In this document: positions 25,301 through 37,300 of the stretch, one piece after another
Layout of the letters: each line of letters opens with the position of its first letter
Position numbering within the stretch: the first letter of the stretch is position 1
Source: Poa pratensis
Lineage: Eukaryota; Streptophyta; Magnoliopsida; Poales; Poaceae
Direction: 5' to 3'
NCBI GenBank assembly: GCA_947311845.1
Contig: CAMZMU010000107.1
Location: 20,888,359-20,952,358 of the forward strand
Length of the DNA: 64,000 bases
The notes under the pieces: model-generated
The model's input: only the letters and a program-made list of their open reading frames with translations
The model's database searches: none
What the model was told of the DNA's origin: nothing
Position numbers and translations under genes: made by a program

Positions 25301-28300
25301 CATAGCATAGCATATATATAATATATAACCCTACACATGCACTTCTATAATACCTCTGGGGTAGTGGTAGGACCCTGATTTGTGAATGACATCGTCGAGG
25401 ATGATCGTTGACAACTGCAGCCGGATGCGATGGAAGTCTGTTCTGTAATCAGCATCGGTGAGAGAATCCGCCATTTTGGTGTATTCTGCGAGACCAGATG
25501 GAATCTTCATTTTCTCGAAATCCCGGACAATCGCTTTAAGGTGATGGAGGGCGTAGTAGGCCTCCTTCACGCTGCCATCCAGTTGCTTGATGCAATGGAA
25601 GCCGGTCCCATGCTGGAACTTGTGTGTGTTTTCGTCCGTGAAGAATTCCGACTTCTTATGGAAGGGGCCGCCCTTTTGGGCATAGGCCTCGAGAGCGTCA
25701 TCGAGAACACCCTTTATTCTGGTGTATCGTCTCGGCGTGGATTTATTCCCCGAGTCCAAATAAGTGGCAATGGACCACCTCGGGGATACGTAGATGAGTG
25801 CGCAGTACTTGTCCCTGCTCAACACAATTGAAACGGAATGTTGGACAAAGGATCAGCGATGGAAGAAATGTACAAGAAGGCATAAGATCCGACGGTGGCG
25901 AGCTGATGTGTACTTACTCGAAAAAGAAAGGCAGAAGAAGGGCGTTCTTCCTCTTGTTGGCCAGCATGACCCTTACGAGGTACTCCGTGGCCGTTTCCCG
26001 TGTCTTTGATCCTTCCACTAGATGGCTGTCGCGCATGTAGTAGGGATCCACTATCGCGACGTACGGGGTATCATCTCTCCTGATCTTCATCGCCATATCG
26101 AGCGCATATAGGCGGATCATGTTATAGTCCAGCCGTTGAGTGTGAAAGAGTTTGAAGATGTCCTCGTACGCTATGAAGAACACATCCGCGGGGTCTTCCT
26201 GGACGAAGTCCACCAGCTCGTTTGGCACCTTGACCGCGAACGCCGGGTAACTCGGCTGCTTGTCTTTAAGAAGGAGCTCCTCTAGATGCAAGATAGATTC
26301 CTGCAAGGCAATCATGGGTCCTTCTGCAAGGCGGAGCAAGTCCCCAGACAAGATAGGTTTACCAGCTTCATGAACTCGGGGGAAGCCATCCGCACGGGGT
26401 GGAATCGTGTCTTCAAGACCCCGGATCTTAGGAGCTGGCTGGCTCGCAGAGGTGGAGGATCCTTTTCTCTTCCTGTGCTTCTTGTTCTTCATCTCTGTGG
26501 ATTGTGGGGGTGAAGTGAACCCCGCTTTAACAGTTTCTTTCAGTGTGTTAGGGCTGAAAATGTTACCCGGTTGAGCTTGATGATCGCCGGCATCCGGAGG
26601 CGTGTCGGTGAAGGCCAGGCGTTGTGTGCATGAAGTGGGACGAGCAGGTTGACCGCGGTGGTCGCGGAAGGGTTCTTCATCCACAAGAGGCATGTACATA
26701 CCATCCATGCAGGCGCCAGTGTTGATGTAGTCATCGACGTTGACATCATTCTCCTCCTCCTCATTGTCGTCGTTGCCACCAAGTTGAGGTGCAACGGCTT
26801 TGTCCTAAACATAAACAATAGCACATCCGTTAGTCGGGAAAGTCGGAAAGTCGGGGAATTCGGAAAGTCAGAACTAACCTTGGACGGTTGCGGTGAAGAT
26901 GTTCCCAACAACTGTTTGTGGCGGTTGGTGGCGGCGACGACCGGCGGTAGCTTCCGGCCGGTGGTGGCGGCGACCGGCGGTAGCTTCCGGCCGGTGGTAG
27001 CGGCGACCGGCGGTAGCTTCTGGGTGGTGGTGGCGGCGACCGGCAGTTCCTTCTGGGTGGTGGCGACGGCTGCTTGTGGCGCCGGTTCATCCGCAACAGC
27101 TTTTTGTGGCCGCCTCGATGGGGGCCGAACGACCTGGGGCCGGGGCCTCGAGGTGGCGCCGCCGGTGCGCCTGACCCCATGAAGAACATCCCCAAGACGA
27201 ATCTGGGTCTTCGGCTATTCCATCATCCACTTCCCGCATTCGCCAAGCTTCATGTGTTTCTCGGCTCCCGGAGGTTGCGTGGGGGGGTCGATGTCATGGA
27301 ACTCAGGCAGTACCTCGCTCACATTGACTTTCATCACGACCTCGCTCATTCGGGTGTTGTGCATATCGCGGGTCAAAGGTTGTATGATCTTGGCCGTTGC
27401 GACTTCCTTCAACTCGCCGCCGACCCCCACCCTATGCAGGAGTATGCAAGGCATGTCCTGGGAGTCAACACATGTTGGGCACCATGCATGAGATATGGCA
27501 GTCATCAAAGGCATATATAGTCATAGAAGATGTCGCGGACTAACTAATTAGTTACCTTGGTGATGGCGTCGAGCTCGGCTAATGTCGAGACAAGGGTGCC
27601 GGTGCCGGCGGCCGGCCTATCATTCTCCGGCTGCTCGTGCGCATTATCATTATTCTCCGGCCTTGGTGTCTGTTGATCCACGACAGGGAGCACCGGTGGG
27701 GTCACCAGGACCGGCGACACGTTATTGCTGGAGGTGCTGCCGGCGAAGCTGGGCACGTGTATCGGCCCCTGTTGACCTCTCGCGTTCCAGGCAGCTAACC
27801 CCTCCATCAACCCAGGGGGTAACAACGTCCGGAGCTGCTCGTTCACCTTCTCGGCCACTAGCTTGTCCACCATGGTAGAGTCCACCTTTTCTTTCTCTAG
27901 TGTCTCCAGCTTCTTCCTTAGCTCGAGAACCTCGGCTCTATCTTTAGCCGGCTTCCTCCTCTCCTTTTTCTTGTCGGTGTCCGTGCTGTAGTACTCGATG
28001 AACTTCATCGACGTACCAAAGCCGGTCACACGGCCAGCTGACGTCGGCGGCTTTGACTTGTCCCTCCCCTTGAAAACGTTCATCGCCCGGTTGAAAGTCG
28101 TGTCCCACGGGCCGGCCTGAGCCTCCTGGGACGACGGGCCGGCCTCAGCCTCAGCCTTCAACTCAGCCTCCTGCGGACAAAGGAAATAAATGTGAACCCA
28201 TGTAGAAATCAACGCAAATGGACTTTGAGATATCCACGGTAATTAAGTTCCTTACCAGCGTTTTCTCGAAATCCAGCACATCTTTATAGTCGGTAACGAA

Positions 28301-31300
28301 TTCCCCCGTCCCCGGCTTCAGATAGTAGCGGGACCGAACAAAGTTCCTAACTTGCTCGTCCGTGATTTTATGCCACATGTTCTCCTTCCCAAGTCTCGCA
28401 ACCTCGGCATCCTCCTTGTCCCAAACGGGCTGTTTTCCTGCGTAACCGCCGCTTCCCAAATGGTGGTTACCTAAGTTCAGTGCCCGCATTTTCTTCCCCC
28501 ACTCGGTCCATTTTTCAGCCTCCGGAGATGCCAAGGACAACTTCAATGCCTCGAACTCTTCTATGTCGATGTACGGCTCTTTGGCACTGATCTCTTCCCA
28601 GCTAAGACCCTTTTCAATATTCGCCTTCACCCGGCCTCTCCAGCTGGTCAAGGCGGTGTTCATCTTCGTGATGGCGAAGTTGTCCACCTTTTTGTTTCCA
28701 TCATCCGGGAAAATGTATCGTTCGTGAAGCTTCTTGAGGAGTTGTGTGCGCAAAGCCTCATTCTCCGCGCTCCTGAGGTCATATGTGTTGATCGACACGG
28801 TTTCCCGGAGGATGCACCCTAGTTGCATGCCGTACCCTTTTGCGATGTTCCTAGGCTCCTGTGGTTGGCCACTTAAGGAGACCTTAGTGAACGTGTCTGT
28901 GATGGGGGCCACCGCATTCGGTGTCCGGTCCTTCCTCTGCTTCTTATGCCTCTTAGCGGTCGGGTTACCACCACCACCGCCATCCGTGTGGTCGCCACCC
29001 CCGACATCCGTGTGGTCGCCGCCCTCGGTGGTGGTGGTTGCGTCCCCATCTCCGTCGGTGTCCTCCGCATCCTCCATCTCTAACAGAAAGTCACCATCGC
29101 CGTCACGAGCCAGTTCGGCGGCCTCCGCATCCTCCATCTCCGGGTTATTCACTTCCCAGAACGGCTTGTTCTTTTCTCTAGCTTGTTCTTCGACGCTCAT
29201 GTGCTTAGAAGGACCGGCCTCGGAGGACATGTTTGCACTGCATTGAAAAAGAGGAAAAAGTTAGTACAACAAATATAACAAAAGCATCACTTAATTTAGT
29301 ACTAAGATACCCGGCCCATGCATTAGCCGCAATACCCCATATGTCCTATTTTTAGCAAAGTCATGCTAAATTTCACGAAAATTTTTGGCATGACCTTTGC
29401 TAAAAATAGGACATATGGAGTACCCGAATTTGCCGGAACGGAAGTTAATCGACGTTCCAGCAATCTCAAGGGCCTCACGGGGTACCTGCACAAGCATTTC
29501 ACAAATAATGGCCGACATCGCTGGCCGGCATCTCCACGACACGATGGTCGGAGCACAAACAACCACGACATGATGGTCGTGGACACATATCCTCATGAAC
29601 ATACATCACCACATCACATCCACATCCACATCCACATCGAGGGAGAGAGGAACTACCTCGGGTAGGGAAGGGAGGCTCGGGTCCGAGATCGGCGTGGTGG
29701 AGGTGCTCCTCGTGGTGCTGCAATAAATTTAACTTAGCAAAATTTTCATGCATATGAACTTTTCTTCTGAGGCTATAAAATAGGAGCATATCTGCATATG
29801 AGATTATAAGTGATAAGACCACATCCACATGCACACTTTGAACCTGCACCTTGTATACTACAAACTAACAAAATTGTTTCTTGGACTCTTTGAACCTGCA
29901 CCACGAGTACTAGCCCACTATGATGATCCCCACAAGCCCACTACCATAAGTGATAAACTAAAGCATGTTGAACAGATGAGCTTGATGAAAATAAAGGAGG
30001 AACATGCCTTCAAGTCAGTGCGAAATCGAACAAATAGCATCAAGCCATCAAACCCGCAAATGTACTAGCCCACTATGATGATCCTGTGGCGCACCGACGG
30101 AGGGATGCGCCACAGAAATTTAATATTCTGTGGCGCATCCGCTAGGTGGTGCGCCACCGAATGTCCTGGGCTTTTTTTTGCTGAACTTTTTTTCTTTTCA
30201 AATATTTTTGGTTAAATTTGGTTAAAAAACTACACATAATTAATGTCTTTGGTACATATTGAATTCATTGAATACATATATATGGTCTTGCATGGTCTCA
30301 CACACAATGTCTCATACATATATATGCTTGCATTGCATTGTCTCACACACACACACAAATTAAATACACCAAAAAAGTCTCTTCTTCGTCTCGGTTCCGC
30401 GAGCTAGATTCTCTTCTTTCCCTTCTTCGCGGTTGAAAACTTTAGGCCGGTGACCTTGAGATTTCTTCGCGTGAACGGACAACCTTTGGTAGGTAGGGAT
30501 GTCTTCCTTCTTTGTGTACTAGTAGTAGGCATGTCGAAGAACTTGTCGAATTCCTCCTCGATCTTTGGCTCGTTGTCCAAGTCTTGCTCGGTGGCGCCTC
30601 CTTCCATTCCGATGATGCTCCTCTTGCCCCTCCTCACGACAACACGGCTAGGCTTTGACGGGTCGGTAATGAAGAAGCATTGCTCAACTTGGCTAGCGAG
30701 TACCCATGGCTCATTTTTCGCGGAGGCGTTCTTCGATTTGGCATCGGGTATTACCATGGTGGTGAAATACCGGCCTTCTTTGACGACGTCCTTGGCCCAT
30801 CTTACACGGAACATTGGCACCAACTCTCCACAGTAGTTGAGCTCCCATATGTCCTCAATCCTTCCGAAGTATCTGTCCTTGACAGTAGCCTCCTCATCGC
30901 CGTAGGATAGCATAGTTACTCCTGAGTTTTGATATTCCGACTTCTTGTCCTTTTCCTCGGTGTAGAATCTGTAGCCGTTGATGTCGTACGCCTGATAGGT
31001 CTTTACGTTGTGCGAGGGACCCCGTGATAAGGAGAATATGAGTCTTTCATCTTCCGTAGATGGTGCTTTGTTCTTTGCTAGCTCCAGTTGCTTTTGCTTG
31101 AACCAACGCGTGAAGCTAGAGTTGTGCGCTCTGGTTACGTCTCCCTTCTTCCTCGGCCGGCCCAGTTTGATGTAATGTTGCTCGAGTAAGCATTTGTGCT
31201 GTTCCACCCAAGTTTCGATCAATTGTAAGTGTTGTAGCGCGACCCGGTGAGCCCTGTCGAAGTCGTCCTTTCGACCCTGCATGCTGACAAAGGTTGAGCT

Positions 31301-34300
31301 GGTGCCCTCTCGGTGACCATATCCATTGAGCCTGCCGAAGTGTTTCCTCGTGGGGAGACCAACATCCTGGTTCTCGGTGCTTAGATAATTCTGGCAGAAG
31401 GAGATGCACTCGTAGGTTAGAAAGCCCTTGGCCATGCTTGCGTCTGGATGGGACCTGTTGCGGACGTATCCTTTCATGACACCGTTCATCCTTTCGAACG
31501 GCATCATGTAGTGCATGAACGTTGGCCCGAGCTGCCTGATGTCATCAACGACATGGAGAAGGAGATGCACGCAGATATCAAAGAATGCTGGCGGGAAGTA
31601 AATCTCGAGCTCGCATAGTATCAGCACGATCTCTTCCTCTAGCCTGTCGAGCTGCTTCACGCCGATCGACTTCCTGTTGATGACGTCGAAAAAGTTGCAA
31701 AGGGCAAGCAGCGTATCACGGACGTGCTCGTCCATTATCCCTCGAATCGCAACGGGAAGTATCTGCGTCAACAGCACGTGACAGTCGTGAGACTTCATCC
31801 CGCTAAACCTCTTCTTCGTTCCGTCCAGATATCTGCTTATCTGCCCCGCGTAACCATGAGGAAATTTGACTCCTAGGAGACACATGTAGAATTGCTCGAG
31901 CTCCTCCGGACTCATAGTGAAGCACGTAGCGGGAAGCACCACAGTGTTCTTCTTTACCCTTTTGCGGCGACCTTGAGTCCCTTCCGTCTGATCATCATCA
32001 TCATCATCGTCATCGCTATCGGGAGCCTGAAGATCTTTCCTGACACCAAGCCATTTCAGATCGTATCTTGCTTTCGTCCCATCCTTGGTCTTTTCCGGCA
32101 TGTTGGAAAGAGTGCCAAGCAGAGCCTCGGTGACATTCTTCGTAATGTGCATCATATCGAGGCTATGTGGCGTCTTGAGGACCTTCCAGTACTCCAAGTC
32201 GTGGAAAACAGACCTCGCTTTCCATACACCCAGCAGCGGATCTACCTTCGGTCGTTTCTTTCCCGGCGCGGGGCACTCCTCCCAATTTTTCAACAGCTCG
32301 TCGATTTCTGTGCCGCTCCTCGGCTCGGGGCTCCTTCGATCTCGTCCTTACCATTGAACAGTTCACCGCGTTTTCTCCACGGGTGATCCATGCGAAGCCA
32401 CCTTCGAGCCCCTGGGTACACGGTTTTCGAAGACCCGGGATTCCTTGGTAGCTGGAGATGCGGGGTCTTATCCATGCACCTGACACATGCGCAGAATCCG
32501 TGGCCTACCTGGGCCGATACATATGAGCAACCAGGATAGTCCTGCACCGTCGTGAGCAACGCGGCTCTCATGTCGAAATAATCTCCAGTGTAGGCATCCC
32601 ACGTACGGGCTGGCGTCTCCCACAACGTGGCTAACTCCTCTTTCAACAGCGCGAGATACAGATGTATGTGGACACCTGCTTGTTTCGGCCCCTGAATGAG
32701 AATACTCATGTGTATGTACCTTTGCTTCGTGCACAACCACGGGGGAAGGTTGTAAGGCCATACAAACACGGGCCAGGTGCTATGCGTGCTACTCTGGTTG
32801 CCGAACGGATTGAGTCCATCGGTGCTCATACCGAGCCTGACGTTCCTTGCGTCGCCTCCGAAATTTCCGACGGCGTCCAACTCTTGCCACTGGCTAGCGT
32901 CTGAAGGGTGTGTAAGGATCCTGCCCTTCTCCGGATCTTCTTCGGGCTTCTCCCTTTCCGCGTGCCATTGCATGAGCTTTGCTTCCTTAGGGTCCACGAA
33001 GTACCGCTGCAGACGGGGAGTGATAGGAAAGTACCATACCACTTTTCGAGGAACTTTCTTCCCACGGCTCTTGTACCGTCCTTGGCCGCACACCGGACAT
33101 GTGGTTCTGTCCTCGTACTCGCCCCGATAAATTGCGCAATCATTGATGCAGGCGTGGTATTTAACGTGCGGTAGGTCAAGAGGGCAAACGACTTTCTTGG
33201 CCTCCTCGATACTAGTTGGCAATGTGTTCCCCTCGGGAAGACGCTCGTGCAAGAATTGCATGTTCTTGTTGAAGCTCGCGTCGGTCCATTTGTTTCCCGA
33301 CTTCATCTCCAGAGCATCAAGCGTTACTTGCAAGCGCGTATCCTGTGGCCGGCACCCAGGATACAACGGAGTCTTCCCGTCTATCTCCATTTGCGCCAGC
33401 TTGGCTTTCTCTCTAACGGTGCTCGCGTTCTTGAGGAGCAGTTCTTGAACATGGGACTCCATCAAGGCCGACATTAGCGAGCTCTGCGGCGTGTTCGCGT
33501 CTTCTCCACCACCATCATGACCATGTCCGTCGGCATCTCCTTCGTCACGATCATCTTGCCCGCCCTCGTCTTCAGGCGCAACATTTGCTGTCGGCGCTTG
33601 GTTGAAGCCTTCCATGAAACCGCGCCTGAGCAGGTGTTCCTCCAATTGTCCGGAATCAGGGTCGATCCATCTCACAAATTTGCAACTTCTACACGGACAT
33701 CGTATCTGGCGCCCGTTGCACCGATTCATTTCCGCCTTCGCTTCTTCCTTGTAGTTGTTGATTCGATTGGAGCTCATCTTGATGACCATGGTCGCCTACG
33801 CGGTATACATATAGAGTATGTGTTATTAATTAGAATTAATTAACCGCAACATGCACACACACACATACAAGCTTCTCATGCGGGAAATCGGAAAGTCGGA
33901 AATGTTCGACGAAAAAATTCGGCATGACTTCCCCTAAAAGTAGGACATATGTGGTGCAAAAATTTACCGAAATGGAAATGAATCAACATTTCGGCAAACA
34001 TCCATGCACCACGCCGGCGCAAGCAAAGATTCATGCAAACCACACACACAAGTTTCATGCATAGATCCGTTCAACAATAGTTTGCTTCATGCAAACCACA
34101 CACACAATCGCCCGCCGACAAGTTTCTCATGCCTTTAACAAACATCCATCCAACAATACCACCTAGTAGATCTAGATCCGTTGCCGAGACGTGACCGTGA
34201 TCGATGAGAGAGAGTGTGTGGTGATGGAGAGAAAATTGTGGACAAAAAGAGAGGAGGAGAATATATATGGAGGCTCTCCCAAGCCCTCACCAATTATATA

Positions 34301-37300
34301 TCAAATAAACTAGGTTTAATAACAAATAATGGAGAATAGGATGGTCAAAATGGCATGGGAGAGAGGAGGAGCTCGAGCTAGATGGGAGGATGAAGAAGGT
34401 CACATGCATGGGGAAAGGGTGGTGCCACCTTTTTGTAGATCTGGGCCAACTTTCTGTGGCGCATGGTGTTTATGCGCCACAGAAAGTGAACATTCTGTGG
34501 CGCACCGGCTGGTGCGCCACAGAAACCCAACTTTCTGTGGCGCATGGTGTTGGATGCGCCACAGAAAGCTGTGTTTCTGTGGCGCACCAGCAATGGTGCG
34601 CCACAGAATGTTCCCAGATGGACCTTGGCCCAATGATTGCAGGTGGGACCCACAGGAATTCTGTGGCGCATGGCTGGTGCGCCACAGAAGTATGGTTTTC
34701 TGTGGCGCATCTGTGGACATGCGCCACAGAATGTTACTTTCTGTGGCGCATGGGCACAAGATGCGCCACAGAAAGTGTGAAATTTCTGTGGCGCACCAGA
34801 ATCCATGCGCCACAGAAATAATTCTGTGGCGCACGAATTAATGGTGCGCCACAGACTGGCAACCTCTCTATAACCCTTTTCCTAGTAGTGGCAACAAGGC
34901 CCTGTGGTTGTTCATTCAAAGGAAACAAAGCTTCGTGGACTCGAAATAAAGCCAACCTACAGGTCTCCAGTCGAATGGCAGTGCGCCAAGCCCGGTCCAG
35001 AAGCCTTACAAAATGGCGCTCCTCGCCCTATCTGACCAAAAGGGGTGGGCAGAGTACTCAGTACTACTCGCATGACCGTCGAGTCGATCCTGTATCCGTG
35101 CCTCCTCCTTTATCGGGTCAGAGCAAACACCTGCGCAAAAAAAAGGGCTCATCATCGCCCAGTCGAGTCACCACGCAAAGAATAGATCTCGATGATCCAA
35201 AAATATCTTACATTCGAGTTGCAGATTTACTCTCTCCAACTCCTCAAGCAAAAAGGCCTCCCGTTCCGTAGTTGGGGATGGCCTCGACTGCAACTCAGCA
35301 TACGCATCTTGTGTTTCCTTCAGCTCGCGAGTAACCTCGGAAAGCTTTTGCTGAAGGTAGTCCATAATTTTCTGGTCATTCACGCTTCGCGACTTCGAAG
35401 AACCACCCACAACAGGGCCAGTCGATGGTTTAGAGGCTCGGTTCTACAGTCAGAATAATTAAATGCATAAGGAAGCATAAAGAGCTCAAGCAAAAGGCTC
35501 GGGGGCTGCGCCTCCCGATTACTGAAGTTCATATTCATAACAAGAAGATACGATGTCTGATAATTTACATATAGCAAAAGCAAAATGACGAAATTCCTAG
35601 ACCTAGTCAACAAAGGGATCACTAGCTAAGTCGTCGACTTCTTGGAGGAAGCTTTCTTCGCCTGGACCTTGGCTGCCCTTTCTTCAACAGTTGTTACCAG
35701 CTGTTGGGCATATTTTTTGGCGGCTTCCATCCAAGTGCCGAGCCCGACGGTTCTGCCATCAGAACCCCGTGGAAACTTCTTCGTAGCTGCGTCAAAATCT
35801 GCCTCGACTCCGTGCGCGAGCAACATGAGAAAAGTAGTTTGAGCACCACTTACCATTTGCTCGCGACAGAAGTCAGCGACGGCAGTCCCTTCAGGCTTGA
35901 ATAGCTCAACCAGCTCTGCAAAGGAAGATGGTATCTTCGCCGGGGAAGAAGCTGCCATGGAGGGCGCCCAAGGCACTCGCCGCCTGCGTCAGCATCTCCC
36001 CTGCTCTGCTACTGGTAACTCCGAGACAGCCACACTTTCATCGAGTGAGGTGCCAAGGCTTTGCTTGCCAGTAGCAGTAGGGCCATCCATCACGCCTAGC
36101 ATGTGGACAAAATAATCAGCACCATATATCAGAAACCTCAAACATCTAAGGAACACAGCAAAAATTCGTACCAGTTAAGCTGGTGCTGGCGGCAGAAAGT
36201 CGACCAATTGCCGACTCCTCTCTAACCTCGGCTGCTTTCAGCCTCTTCTCCAGATCAGCCACTCGACGGGTGGCGTTGTTCAAATTTTCTGCCGCATCAG
36301 CGGCGGCCTCTGCAAAACAAACACACATGGTCAGCAGACTGCAAGAGGAATCACCTCAACAAGTGGTAATAGCATAAAGAGATACGCACTCTTGCAGCTT
36401 CGAGTTGCTGCTGCAGGGTGGCGGCTTCGTCTCCTTGTGCACATACTTGGCACCAGCCTTCAGCAACTCTCGCACAAATGCCTAAGTGCACGACATGGGC
36501 AAATTCATAACTCAATAACTGAGTCTAGGCAAAAAAATTGGCACTCGATGAGGATTAAAACTACACAGCATAAACTTACGTGCTCCAAGAAGGAAGAAGT
36601 CGACGCAGGGACACCTGCAGCCGCAGCTCCGCTCTCAGTTGCTGCAACCTCCGGCTCGGGTGGTGTAGCTGTGGCTGTAGCAGCAGGAGTCGCAGGGGTA
36701 GGCGGCTGCTCTGGTGGCAGCGTCCGTGCAGTGGATGCTGCGCTACTCTTTTCCGCCGTTGGTGGCGGAGGCATATCCTCATCCGAGGAAACACTGTATC
36801 ACACATTATAAATATACAAGGTGGCATTATTCATAAAGTGACAAAGCATGGGCACGTAATACTTACTCTTCAGTAAGGTCGACCATTCGACCAGGGTTAA
36901 GCACACCCACGCTCGGGCGCGATTTCTTCGGTGGTCGAGGGGGAAGCGAGCGAATCGGAGGAACCTCGAGTGGCGCCGTCATCGACTCCGTCCTGTCTTC
37001 CTCCTTTTCCTCCGAGTCAGCGGTGTCTTCCTCGTGCGACCGCTTCTGCTTGCCCTGCACCTCAGCATCGCCCTCATCGGCTTCTGGCGTGTGTGCGGTG
37101 GCGAGTGAGGCCATCTCATCATCAGAATCTGCCTCGAATGGCTCATTGTCTGGCACTGGGCCGCTCTCTGGCAAGGGAGGCATCGACTCATACATTTTGT
37201 GTCCCTGCACACATAAACAGCAAAGGATTCAACATCACACATGCATAACATATCAACTGAGATATAGTATCAACTGTTACCTCTTAGAGGGTTGCTGGTT

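Larger units (their letters stand above)
24464..34890 (-). mobile_element. CACTA (En/Spm) transposon
   Basis: Bounded by CACTACCACAG at the left and CCTAGTAGTG (inverse CACTACTAGG) at the right, with the 3-bp target duplication GCA at 24461-24463 and 34891-34893. It is 10.4 kb and encodes, on the minus strand, a TNP2-type transposase and a second gene with a Ulp1-like domain. Both subterminal regions contain many alternating copies of TTCTGTGGCGCAC and its inverse. It sits inside the antisense ORF of the gypsy element and is therefore the youngest of the three nested insertions. Confidence 0.96.

Noticed and set aside
30404..33789. Captured host gene inside the CACTA element
   Set aside because: All long frames belong to known element functions (TNP2 transposase with DUF4218/DUF4216); no host gene recognised.
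34390..34834. Long overlapping open frames on both strands in the CACTA right end
   Set aside because: They translate the TTCTGTGGCGCAC repeat in different frames; no start context or domain.
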